Assembly (NCBI RefSeq): GCF_014898815.1
Contig: NW_026515454.1
Span: forward strand, 868,001 to 932,000
Source of the DNA: Panonychus citri
Lineage: Eukaryota; Arthropoda; Arachnida; Trombidiformes; Tetranychidae
Direction of reading: 5' to 3'
DNA length: 64,000 bases
Below the pieces are notes generated by a model, which did no database searches, was not told where the DNA came from, and was given only the letters and a program-made list of their open reading frames with translations. The translations under genes were made by a program, and so were the position numbers. Below, in pieces: positions 32,514 through 42,473 of this stretch. The first letter of the stretch is position 1. Every line of letters starts with the position of its first letter.

Positions 32514-34048
32514 ATGTTACCAAGTTGCCAACAGCGAGATGACCGTTTACCTTTGGTCAAACATCTTGGGCCGAGTTTAATTTCCCGTCTTTCTCTTAGT
32601 GAAAGGCCAAGAGTGGCTAATGGTGCTGATGATAATGACGATGAAGATGATGATGATTCATTTAATGAAGTTGTTGGTACCATGAGGATTGATATCAGGC
32701 GACTTTTGAATCAACAGTTTTCAACTCGAATTCAATTCTCAAGACCAATACGATTGGGTTACTATTCAGTTTCTTATGATTTCGCGAGAAATATGGACTT
32801 TGTTCAAGACGCTTCGGCTCTTCGGTACTTGTGTTGCCCGAAAATGGACAGGTCAACATTAATCTTCTCACAGATTTTGATGCCAATTCAGTTCCTGGTC
32901 GTCGAGGTGCTGGTGGTGGTGGTGATTCTAATGGTCATCGTCGTAGATTTAGAAGTCCACAAAAGTCGATGCATTTCCTTGAATGGATTTCCGCTAATAA
33001 AAGGGATCTAATGACCGATTCACCGATAACCGATGAGGCCAATGGTGGTGTTTTCGATCCAACAAAAGATACATTCGCTGATTTTGTCTGTGATTCATTC
33101 GTGTTAAGGTCAATCATGTCCACTCCTCACATTTCATCCGATGACACTTGGTCCATTGTCGCTGTTAAGATGCGAGGTATTATTTATTTAATTGAAGGTA
33201 ACGGTCAATCATCTGTACGGCCATCTTTACGATCATCTGGTCGCTCATCATCACGATCATCTGTATCATCATCTGGCCGATCTTCCGGTCGATCATCATC
33301 AAGATCATCTAATCAATCGGGACCTCGAAATTCAAACACTGATCCAGTTTTCTCTGCCGCCTCATCTCATGCTGGCCTTAAATTTAAAGAGTTACTATCA
33401 GCTCGATTTGATGGAAGCCATAGTCCAGTTAACGGTAAAGGAAATCGTGATACCTTTTGGATGGTCTGTAAGACCAATGTTGGAACTAATCATCGAGTAC
33501 TTTACAATGCTCGAACTGATTGTGCTCTAGATGATAAACAATTGTCCAAAACAATCGATGAGGCCGCTTTTGTGGAGATACGAACTCGACCTGCTTCAAT
33601 TAATGAACAACATTGGGAAAAACGAGCAATCGCTTGGTGGATAACCTCAATTCTAAGCGGTACCAAGTTAATTTTTTGCGGTGAACGTGATGATGATTTT
33701 TTCGTTCGTACTGTGACCAAAATTTACGTCGATTCGCTGCCCAAACCAAGGTTCAAATGGTCACCCAAAGCTTGTGTCGATTTTCTCGATGAAACCTTGA
33801 CCTTTATCAAATCAATGGTTCTCGAAGATATGAAACCTTATCGATTTAACAACACTCAAGATAAAGTGATTTGTACCCGATTAGATGAACCCGTTGATAA
33901 GTACATCTCATTTCGATATATTGAACATTCAATGTACGAATTTCGAGATCTTATCCCTCAACATCAAGACGACACCGAGACGACCATCAGCACCATTCAA
34001 AGTGACCACGAACCGGAAGAGATCAAAACTGAGCCCGAATCAACCTGA
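32514..34048 (+). pseudogene. DXO/Rai1-like gene C with one internal frameshift
   Basis: Two overlapping frames make one family member. 32514-about 32840 encodes an acidic DDNDDEDDDD segment, PIRLGYYSVS and DASALRYLCCP; from about 32840 the next frame continues NGQVNINLLTDF to the end at 34048. Landmarks: MHFLEWI, ADFVCDSFVLRSIMSTP, a Ser/Arg-rich insertion of about 40 residues (33205-33325), NGKGNRDTFWMV, RTDC, AWWITSILSG and WSPKACVDFLDETLTFIK. The ExK-like motif is EIR: it is the only paralogue keeping that Glu. ExD is RTDC. The C-terminal tail is acidic. A one-base shift with no intron signals suggests a recent pseudogene or an assembly error. Confidence 0.78.
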
Positions 34049-34676
34049 TCACCGTAATGCACTTACGGTTTTTTCATTAAATCATCAAAAACAAAACAAA
34101 AACCGTTAACTTGATCATCTTTTTTTCAATCGATTAATTTTCCTTTTATATTATCCTTAATTGTCGTCTAATCCCTTTTACTGATTACTTTATATTGTAA
34201 CTTGATCAATTATATTATCCTCACATTAATTGTTTTGTATCGAGCTTTAATTGTCCATAAATTGGTCACATTTTTTGGTAACAATTAGCAAATTGGTATT
34301 GGTCTGTTATGAACAATTAAAAACTAACCATTTGCCTCTCAGCTAAATTACTTAATCATCTGTTTCACCTTGACCATTATAACTTGAGGTCATTTCCAAT
34401 GGATTAACTAATCACAAAACAATCTTATTGACAAATTGCTTTTTAAAGCTATTTAATTGCTCAATCAATTGTGATTCTATCTAGATAATCAGTTGATTGT
34501 TAAAGTATTTGATATTTAAAGATATTTACCTGTTAGATTTTCATTTAAATTGTTTGTTGTCATTTAATTGCAATTACTAGGAAACGAATGCATTTTTAAT
34601 CCAGTTACCGAAGTGTTCATTTGATTGTAATTTTATTTTTGTACAATTTGTTTAATTGTGTTTGTTGTTGGTGAAA
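34049..34676. other. Intergenic region between DXO-like genes C and D
   Basis: AT-rich, nothing coding; probably the 3' UTR of C and promoter of D. No good TATA box seen. Confidence 0.45.
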
Positions 34677-35864
34677 ATGTCACAAAGACCATCGGAAGAG
34701 ATTGACTCAAAGCCTCAATCTTATATTGTTTCACCAACGTCAACAATTAACAGTTTAATTTCTGATCAAAATTCCCTTTCGTGTTTGATTGATTCAATTT
34801 CCGTTTCCAATTTTCTACAAGGTTTGACCATTAAACTGCCAATCATTTGCACGTTACCCGAACGGCTTGGTTACTATTCATGCCGTTTACGAATTGACGG
34901 AGAAACGGACTCGTATCACCCGAATAAGGCATCGCTCCTCTATTTGAGGTCAGATTACCGTCAACTTAGAAACGTTGACCTGTTTGACGGAATTTCATTT
35001 GATAGAACAAGACGAATTCTTCCCGAGACTGAACACATTTTCCGTTGGCTTCACGAATCTCCCGATTATGAGTCCTTTTCGGACATTCAGTTTGTTTGTT
35101 CAACCTCGCAAATTTTAAGCTCAATGCTGAGTATCGCTTACAATGGAAGCGCTTCTTGGTCATTACTTGCAATCAGAATTGGCCGGACAATTTACTTGAC
35201 CATTAGAGATCCAAACATTTACATTAAACGACCTGGACCATTGAACGCTACAAAATTAGCAAATGCACATGTTGACCGGAAGTTCACCGAGTTGGTTGCA
35301 CTTCAAGCTAACGGTATGAGGTCAAGAACTTCACCAAGTGGTAATCGTGATTCATTTTACACGGCCAACAAACTGGACATTGGACAATATAAGATAATCT
35401 ATCCTAATCGTGTTGATTGTATCGTCGATTCCGAGCAATACAATCAACCAATTGAACAAATGAAATTTGCTCTACTTCGTAATCGACCTTGCGATTGGGA
35501 TCAAGAACCTGATGCCAATGTTACTCGAGCGATTAGTTGGTGGATTTCATCATTTCTCTCCGGTGCTGAGACAATAATTATTGGAGAAAAATCTAAAATA
35601 TTCGAGATTCGAGATATAACCACAATGAGAGTCGATGATCTGTTGAAAGTTCAAAGATCAAATGGCTTCAAATGGACACCGAAAAAGTGTATCGATTATT
35701 TAAAGAAAGCGCTAGCCTACATTGACCATCGCGTTGAAGAGGCAAAGGTCGTTTATCGTTTCCGTTGGAATGGAACTCGGCAAAACTTTGAGCACAGAAA
35801 ATTAAGAGAATCACCCAGAACTTTTATTCCTCACTGGTACCATGTTCATGGAAAACTTTCTTAA
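34677..35864 (+). CDS. DXO/Rai1-like protein, gene D
   Basis: 395 residues from ATG 34677 (MSQRPSEE). Landmarks: LPERLGYYSCRL near 61, NKASLLYLR near 83, HIFRWLHESP near 121, VCSTSQILSSML near 139, SPSGNRDSFYTANKLDIGQY near 219, NRVDC, WWISSFLSG, FKWTPKKCIDYLKKAL and FIPHWYHV. Catalytic motifs: ExD is RVDC (Asp only), ExK is LLR. Shares an N-terminal block (DSISVSNFL and LPIICTLPERLGY) with gene E, so D and E are a recent tandem pair. Single exon, complete. Confidence 0.87.
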   Translation: MSQRPSEEIDSKPQSYIVSPTSTINSLISDQNSLSCLIDSISVSNFLQGLTIKLPIICTLPERLGYYSCRLRIDGETDSYHPNKASLLYLRSDYRQLRNVDLFDGISFDRTRRILPETEHIFRWLHESPDYESFSDIQFVCSTSQILSSMLSIAYNGSASWSLLAIRIGRTIYLTIRDPNIYIKRPGPLNATKLANAHVDRKFTELVALQANGMRSRTSPSGNRDSFYTANKLDIGQYKIIYPNRVDCIVDSEQYNQPIEQMKFALLRNRPCDWDQEPDANVTRAISWWISSFLSGAETIIIGEKSKIFEIRDITTMRVDDLLKVQRSNGFKWTPKKCIDYLKKALAYIDHRVEEAKVVYRFRWNGTRQNFEHRKLRESPRTFIPHWYHVHGKLS

Positions 35865-36395
35865 CTTATCCTCGAAATTAGCACCATTTTATTGACCATA
35901 ATTCATATTCATCGTCACAACAATTTGGACTTTAATGACCTTTAACGCAACTCGAATGTTCAAATTATTTGGATTAAGATTAATAACTTAATTTACTCAC
36001 AATTTTTGATCTCATTTTAACAAACTGACCATTGGAATATGAATAATTAATAAATCCAATTACTTGACCAATTAAGACAATTGTTTGTATCGATTTATTG
36101 ATTTTATTGGATTAAATTTCCACCCAAAATATTTACAATTAAATGGATTGGTGATTGAATTTGATTTCCAACTCGATTTGTTTGATCAGATTTGTTCACG
36201 TTGATCAATACAATTGGATTACGATTAATTGTGACGTTGATTTAGTATCAAGATAAGAGTTGATATCTTTGTACTCGATACTTAATCACATTTATAAATT
36301 GCTCAACAATTTAGTCTAATTGTTTCAGTTGAATTTAAATTGTTTCCCAGTTAACACCGAATCTTAATTGTTGTTTAATTCTTACCAAGGTTAAA
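35865..36395. other. Intergenic region between DXO-like genes D and E
   Basis: AT-rich with poly-T and AATTG-rich words; no gene visible. Confidence 0.45.
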
Positions 36396-37568
36396 ATGAC
36401 TGATTCTCAAGGATCTAATTCATCTGAGGAAATTGTCAATACAAATGACAATTTAATTTCTCCACCATGTTTAATAACAAAATTAGTTGACGCTTTTTCG
36501 GTTTCAAATTTTCTCCCGTCAATTTTGACCTTGCGATTACCGATTATTTGTGCTTTACCCGAGCGACTTGGTTACTTTTCTTGCCGTGTCAATCCTAATG
36601 GAGGGTCAGACATTTACTATCCAGATAAATCGTGTTTACCTTACCTGAGGCCAGATTATTTTACTTTCAAGAACATTAATCTACTCGAGAATGTGAGTGA
36701 ACAGTTTTCGTTTTCATATCGTATTCCCGTTGAGACTGGACACATATTACAATGGATTCAGAATTCACCTGATCGCGGTTTGCGGTCAAATTTCAACTTC
36801 ATCTGTACAACTTCACGAGTTTTAAGGTCAATATTAAATGTCCCTTATAACGATGGTGTTTATTGGACAACGATCGCCATTAAACTTGGATCGACCATTT
36901 ATCTTTTCTTCCGTGATCCAAATACCCGATCTCGAGCCGATGAATTTCTCAATACTGCAAAGGTTAAAAGCACCATTACTGGTTTACGATTTTCCGAAAC
37001 GATAACAGTTAAACCCAAGGAAATGAGACAACAATTTAACCTTAACGGGAATCAGAATAGTTTTTACACTGTCAACCAATTGGAGATTGGTAAACACAAG
37101 ATACTTTATCCGTGTCAAGTTGATTGTACCATTGATCATGGTGAATATGCTAAACCGTATCAGGAGATGAAATTTGCTCAGATCAAAAGTCGATCCTGTC
37201 AATGGTCAATTTTACAGAAGGAAAATCATCAGATGGTCAAAACAATCGCTTGGTGGATCGGCTCATTTCTCAGCGATTCAGAGACAATTGTTTGCGGTGA
37301 AAGATCAAAATCATTTACGATTCGTGATGTGACAACATTTAGATCCGATTCCTTGTTACATGTTCAAAGTGCCAATATCAATTGGACACCGAAAAAGTGT
37401 CTCGATCATTTAGATGCTATTTTAACCTTCATTGGGTCAAAGGTTGACGAGGAAAAAGTTGTCTACACTTTCAAATGGAATCGAATCGAGCAACAGATCA
37501 GATATTACAAATGTTCGACCCCAATTTCGAAATTCTTTCCATACTATTACCTAAGAGATCTGATCTAG
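36396..37568 (+). CDS. DXO/Rai1-like protein, gene E
   Basis: 390 residues, single exon. Same layout as D: FSVSNFL, LPIICALPERLGYFSCRV, DKSCLPYLRPDY, GHILQWIQNSP, FICTTSRVLRSILNVPY, LNGNQNSFYTVNQLEIGKHK, QVDC, AWWIGSFLSDSETIVCGERS, WTPKKCLDHLDAILTFIGSK and FFPYYYLRD. ExD is QVDC, ExK is QIK (Lys kept, Glu lost). It ends 323 bp before the tail of gene F, which is on the other strand. Confidence 0.87.
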   Translation: MTDSQGSNSSEEIVNTNDNLISPPCLITKLVDAFSVSNFLPSILTLRLPIICALPERLGYFSCRVNPNGGSDIYYPDKSCLPYLRPDYFTFKNINLLENVSEQFSFSYRIPVETGHILQWIQNSPDRGLRSNFNFICTTSRVLRSILNVPYNDGVYWTTIAIKLGSTIYLFFRDPNTRSRADEFLNTAKVKSTITGLRFSETITVKPKEMRQQFNLNGNQNSFYTVNQLEIGKHKILYPCQVDCTIDHGEYAKPYQEMKFAQIKSRSCQWSILQKENHQMVKTIAWWIGSFLSDSETIVCGERSKSFTIRDVTTFRSDSLLHVQSANINWTPKKCLDHLDAILTFIGSKVDEEKVVYTFKWNRIEQQIRYYKCSTPISKFFPYYYLRDLI

Positions 37569-37890
37569 TTCGAGATTGAACCATTGAAACAGATTCTATT
37601 GCAAAATTAGAACCCAAACCCGAATTTCTATCATCAGTATTTAAGAATAACCATAATTTTAGCGACGATTATTTTGACCTTCGACAAACAACTAACGAAT
37701 GTACTTTTATCAAACTATTTTATATTCAGAAATTTTCACGAGATTAAATGAATTAATTTATGCAAAGAAAATTGAAAAAACAATCGATTCCATTTATTTC
37801 AATGTAATTGGAATTTTCGTTCACTTAGAACAAGTCGAACTTACTTTTGATTCCGTTTCGAGGTCTGAGTGAAAGTCAATGAAAGTTCCC
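37569..37890. other. Convergent spacer between genes E and F
   Basis: Tail-to-tail spacer, AT-rich, no coding signal; expected to hold both 3' UTRs. Confidence 0.45.
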
Positions 37891-38921
37891 TTAGGGAACT
37901 GGTTGCTTTCGCTCGATGAACCAACGGGGAACATAATTTTCCACGGGCTCATCCAATTTAGAATAAGATGGTTTTCCGTCCGGTTGATAATAGAAACGAT
38001 ATGGAACCAAATCCTCGACGACCTTTAGTTTGATGACGGAAAGTGTTTGATCCAACCAATTGAAACAAGTATTCGGTTCCCATGGATGTCCAATATGAGG
38101 TAAACACTTGACGTCTTCTTGGATAACCTTACCAACTCGATTTCCGTGTGTCTTTTGACCGCAGAGAATTGTTGTTATACCGCTGACAATACCTTCAGCC
38201 CACCAATTAGCAGCTCGTTTATGCCAGAACGCATCTCGTCTTGGGTCATTCCAATAATGACTTCGAGTGGCCAATTTAACAAACTTCATCTCTTCAAGCG
38301 GTTTCTCATATTGACTTTTATCTTCAAGACAATCAGTTCGATTAGCACAAATAATGGAATGAGAGTTAATTCGAGATTGAGTAACAAGGTAAAACGAGTC
38401 ACGATGACCATCGGTCAAGGTTGGTACTCTTGTTCCATCAAATCGACGGGTATATTTCGAAATGAACTGAAAACCAGCATAAGAACCAGCGTTCGATGAG
38501 CCTTTTTGTCTCAACTTTTCAATTTTTCGTCGATCAGTATCGACTTCTTTTAGAATGATGGACCGACCAACTTTAACGGCCACAATAGCCCAATCATCCT
38601 CAGCATTACAAGGAGTGGATAAGATGGTTCTTAGAACACGAGAATGGCAAATAAAGTCAGAACTAAGTTCTGACTCACGGTCAGAAGCTTCCAACACCCA
38701 TCTAAGCAAAGGCATTTCTTCATGGGGGACACGACCCCATTTGAGGCCATTCGAAAAACCGCCCATCAGGTTGACACGACTATGGCGCGGCTGAGAATAA
38801 TATCTCAGCGCGGATTTGTCGCTAAAATACGTTTCCCTTGAGGGCCGAAACGACATGAAAAGTAGCCCAACCTTTTGGGTTTCGTGAAGACGACAGAATG
38901 ACCAGTTGAACTGGAAGCCAT
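37891..38921 (-). pseudogene. DXO/Rai1-like gene F, frameshifted near its start
   Basis: Minus strand. ATG at 38921 opens MASSSTGHSVVF then KPKRLGYFSCRFGP, after which the family frame moves by one base near 38830-38840 (GGGAAACG). The long frame from 38856 contains YFSDKSALRYY, MPLLRWVLEASD, SDFICHSRVLRTILSTP, DDWAIVAVKVGRSIIL, DGHRDSFYLVTQSRINSH, RTDC, NWWAEGIVSGITTILCGQK and ENYVPRWFIE. These align with DXO closely enough to assign the family firmly. ExD is RTDC, ExK is KLA (both charged residues lost). The shift lies at a G/A run, so an assembly error is possible. Element 2 inserted 107 bp upstream of the ATG, so the promoter is probably disrupted. Confidence 0.8.
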
Positions 38922-39027
38922 TTTAATGAATTTCACCGACCGATAGGTTAAGGTATCTACAGATTAGACAAGGAGACGAGCCGAGAAAATTTCACAATTA
39001 AAGTTTGAACTTCAGTGAAGATCGAGA

Positions 39028-39033
39028 ATTAAT
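39028..39033. repeat. Left target-site duplication of element 2
   Basis: ATTAAT next to the left terminus, repeated at 55802-55807. Six base pairs as expected for Polinton integration. Confidence 0.88.
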
Positions 39034-39106
39034 AGTAGTAATAAACTGCATGTTCCAGCTCATTTTAAGGTTCACTGAAGCTGAAAATTGTTCTGGAACA
39101 TGCAGT
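39034..39106 (+). repeat. Left terminus of element 2 with subterminal hairpin
   Basis: Begins AGTAGTA. Perfect 14-bp arms ACTGCATGTTCCAG (39045-39058) and CTGGAACATGCAGT (39093-39106) flank a 34-nt loop. The hairpin starts 11 bp from the end, mirroring the one at the right end. Confidence 0.85.
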
Positions 39107-39289
39107 AGGTGCAACTTTTTGTAGGTGTAACATGTAACTATTTACGAATACGTGCTTTTTTTGAGATAAGTAAAATGTAAATACGTGCTAGAAGTTTGAT
39201 GAACGTTCTAGCGATTTGTTCCAATGATAAAATGTTTAAAAAGTATAAAAGAAAATCAACTGAAACAACAAATATCAGTTGAATAATTT
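39107..39289. other. Spacer between left terminus and tandem array
   Basis: Non-coding, with two ACGTGCT-containing half repeats near 39150-39195. Nothing else seen. Confidence 0.4.
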
Positions 39290-40320
39290 CATTCATTCCA
39301 TCAAGTTTCCAACAATATTTTGATTATTGGTTAATTTCATCAAGTTTTCAACAAGCTTTATATTGATTATTCAGTTAATTTCACCAAGTTTCCAATGCTT
39401 TGAACTGATTATTCAATTTCACCAAGTTTCCAACAAGCTTTAATTGATTATTCAGTTAATTTCACCAAGTTTCCAACAAGCTTTAATTGATCATTCAATT
39501 AATTTCACCAAGTTTCCAACAAGCTTTAATTGATTATTCAGTTAATTTCACCAAGTTTCCAACAAGCTTTAATTGATTATTCAGTTAATTTCATCAAGTT
39601 TCCAATAAGCTTTGAATTGATCATTCAATTAATTTCACCAAGTTTCCAATGCTTAGAACTGATTATTCAGTTAATTTCATCAAGTTTCCAATAAGCTTTG
39701 AATTGATCATTCAATTAATTTCACCAAGTTTCCAACAAGCTTAGAACTGATTATTCAGTTAATTTCATCAAGTTTCCAATAAGCTTTGAATTGATCATTC
39801 AATTAATTTCACCAAGTTTCCAACAAGCTTAGAACTGATTATTCAGTTAATTTCATCAAGTTTCCAATAAGCTTTGAATTGATCATTCAATTAATTTCAC
39901 CAAGGTTCCAACAAGCTTTGAACTGATTATTCAGTTAATTTCATCAAGTTTTCAATAAGCTTTGAATTGATCATTCAATTAATTTCACCAAGGTTCCAAC
40001 AAGCTTTGAACTGATTATTCAGTTAATTTCATCAAGTTTCCAACAAGCTTTGAATTGATTATTCAGTTAATTTCATCAAGTTTCCAACAAGCTTTCTTCG
40101 AATCGATTGGATAATTCCATCAAGTTTCTAGTAAGTTTTCACTCGAATATTTCATTAAATTCATCGAACTTCCAACAAGTTTATATTTAAATCTTTTCGT
40201 TAATTTCACCAAGTTTCCAACAAGTTTATATCTAAATCTATTTGATATTTTCATCAAGTTTCCAACAAGTTTTTCCTTGAATATTATTTCAATTTCACCA
40301 AGTTCCCAACAAACTTTTGT
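39290..40320. repeat. 43-bp tandem repeat array (array A) in element 2
   Basis: About two dozen head-to-tail copies of a 43-45 bp unit with core ATTTCACCAAGTTTCCAACA and spacer AAGCTTT-AATTGATTATTCAG. Central copies are most alike, outer ones diverged, as in an unequal-crossover minisatellite. No protein encoded. It sits between the left end and the PC4-like gene. Confidence 0.9.
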
Positions 40321-40419
40321 TTGAATCGTTTGAGTTATTTTTCTTTAGTTTTCTACAATTGTCATAAAAACGTAATGTCTCGTTCAAATTTTGTTTCTAT
40401 ATCTCTTCACAGAATAACT

Positions 40420-40944
40420 ATGAATACAACAGTAAAAAAAATGAAAACCAAGAAGACTGAAGATCTTCCAGCGATAAATATAGCTGAAGCTATTAAAAAA
40501 GTTAGCAAAAAGAAAGCAGAGGCTATCAAGGAGCCTGAAGTCCAGGAACTCGCATTGAGTGAATCAGAAGATGAAGTTGAATCGGTAACTTCTGGAATTT
40601 CAGCGGGAACTTCTTATAAAGCAAAAACTGTTGAACAAGATCAAGATAAAAAAAGGAAAATTGATTGGGAACCGATAAAACTAGACCTGACTAACGTTCC
40701 TGGTAATCGAACGATTACAACTTCGGATACAAGTTTCCAAGATAATAAATTTATTGTATCAGATAACTTGGTTTTTTTCACGGATCGATCAAACTGTGGT
40801 GGAAAAGTTTGTAAAATAAGGAAATTCTGGTTTAAAAACGGTCAAGTGGAGGCATCGAGTTCTGGGGGAGAATTTTACCGTGACGATATACCTAAATTTA
40901 TAGCTCATCTCCAGAAAGTTTACACGAAATGGACAACTCAATGA
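40420..40944 (+). CDS. PC4 (transcription coactivator p15)-like protein of element 2
   Basis: 174 residues from ATG 40420; an in-frame ATG at 40375 is possible, and CTTCACAG before 40412 could be a splice acceptor. N terminus: Lys-rich, then the acidic Ser segment LSESEDEVESVTS, like the regulatory SEAC region of PC4. The C-terminal ~65 residues follow the PC4 domain order: DNKF(I), hydrophobic strand, GGKVCKIRKFWFKNGQ (PC4: GKV..DIREYW..EGE), a Gly turn, then a helix IPKFIAHLQKVYTKW. PC4 binds single-stranded DNA and bridges activators with the TFIIA/TBP complex at Pol II promoters, so pairing with a TBP-like gene in the same element is suggestive. Intact frame between two tandem arrays. Assignment is by pattern only. 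Confidence 0.62.
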   Translation: MNTTVKKMKTKKTEDLPAINIAEAIKKVSKKKAEAIKEPEVQELALSESEDEVESVTSGISAGTSYKAKTVEQDQDKKRKIDWEPIKLDLTNVPGNRTITTSDTSFQDNKFIVSDNLVFFTDRSNCGGKVCKIRKFWFKNGQVEASSSGGEFYRDDIPKFIAHLQKVYTKWTTQ

Positions 40945-41110
40945 AAGAAAAACGAATATGAAAACCCAAAACTTGAAACTGAAATACTGCTTTGAAATAA
41001 TATTTTACTCAAATTCAATCAATAAATAATTTTGCAAATAATTCAAGGATATTTTCACTCATATGTAAATTTAATACTTTAGATCGTTTTATTGTTATAA
41101 CTAATGATTT
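40945..41110. other. Spacer before array B
   Basis: Short AT-rich 3' region of the PC4-like gene; nothing further seen. Confidence 0.4.
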
Positions 41111-42310
41111 CAATGAATCTCAAATATTCTGAATGCTCGACTGAATGATTTATATTAGACAAAAGTTCTGAATAGTTTTCTTGATATGATTAACATGTAA
41201 AATGTTTTAACGAATTTCAAATATTCTGAATGATCAACTGAATGATTTATATTAGACAAAAGTTCTGAATAGTTTTCTTGATATGATTAACATCTAAAAT
41301 GTTTTAACGAATTTCAAATATTCTGAATGATCAACTGAATGATTTATATTAGACAAAAGTTCTGAATAGTTTTCTTGATATGATTAATATAAAATGTTTT
41401 AATGACACTCAAATAATCTGAATGATCAACTGAATGATTTATATTAGACAAAAGTTCTGAATAGTTTTCTTGATATGATTAACATGTAAAATGTTTTGAC
41501 ACTCAAATAATCTGAATGATCAACTGAATGATTTATATTAGACAAAAGTTCTGAATAGTTTTCTTGATATGATTAATGTAAAATGTTTTAATGACACTCA
41601 AATATTCTGAATGATCTACTCAATGATTTATATTAGACAAAAGTTCTGAATAGTTTTTTGATATGATTAACATGTAAAATGTTTTAACGAATTTCAAATA
41701 TTCTGAATGATCGACTGAATGATTTATATTAGACAAAAGTTCTGAATAGTTTTTGATATGATTAACATGTAAAATGTTTTAATGACACTCAAATAATCTG
41801 AATGATCAACTGAATGATTTATATTAGACAAAAGTTCTGAACAGTTTTCTTGATATGATTAACATGTAAAATGTTTTAATGACACTCAAATATTCTGAAT
41901 GATCTACTCAATGATTTATATTAGACAAAAGTTCTGAATAGTTTTCTTGATATGATTAACATGTAAAATGTTTTAATGACACTCAAATATTCTGAATGAT
42001 CTACTCAATGATTTATATTAGACAAAAGTTCTGAATAGTTTTCTTGATATGATTAACATGTAAAATGTTTTAACGAATTTCAAATATTCTGAATGATCGA
42101 CTGAATGATTTATATTAGACAAAAGTTCTGAATAGTTTTCTTGATATGATTAACATGTAAAATGTTTTAATGACACTCAAATATTCTGAATGATCTGCTC
42201 AATGATTTATATTAGACAAAAGTTCTGAATAGTTTTCTTGATATGATTAACATGTAAAATGTTTCTATGAATCTCAAATATTCTGAATGATCAACTGAAT
42301 AATTTATATT
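41111..42310. repeat. 97-bp tandem repeat array (array B) in element 2
   Basis: Roughly 12-13 copies of a 93-98 bp unit containing TTCTGAATGATCAACTGAAT, TTATATTAGACAAAAGTTCT and TTGATATGATTAACATG. At least two subtypes alternate (GACACTCAAATATTCTG versus CGAATTTCAAATATTCTG). No coding capacity. It lies between the PC4-like gene and the dUTPase stop codon. Confidence 0.9.
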
Positions 42311-42473
42311 GAAGAAACGTTTTTGTATAGTCTTTAGTTTATCATGTATCGTTAAATGAACAAAAGATCAAACCTAATATAATGACTTAAATGAAATTAA
42401 CAGAATATATTTTCAACATGCTGATTCTTTATTTTTTTTCTCAAATGTATTTTTATCTTTATTACAGATAGAG

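Noticed and set aside
38119..38499. Plus-strand open frames over gene F
   Set aside because: Antisense shadows of the DXO-like coding sequence on the minus strand.
39290..40320. CRISPR-like regularly spaced repeats
   Set aside because: Copies are head-to-tail with no unique spacers, repeats diverge gradually, and the context is an animal Polinton; it is a minisatellite.
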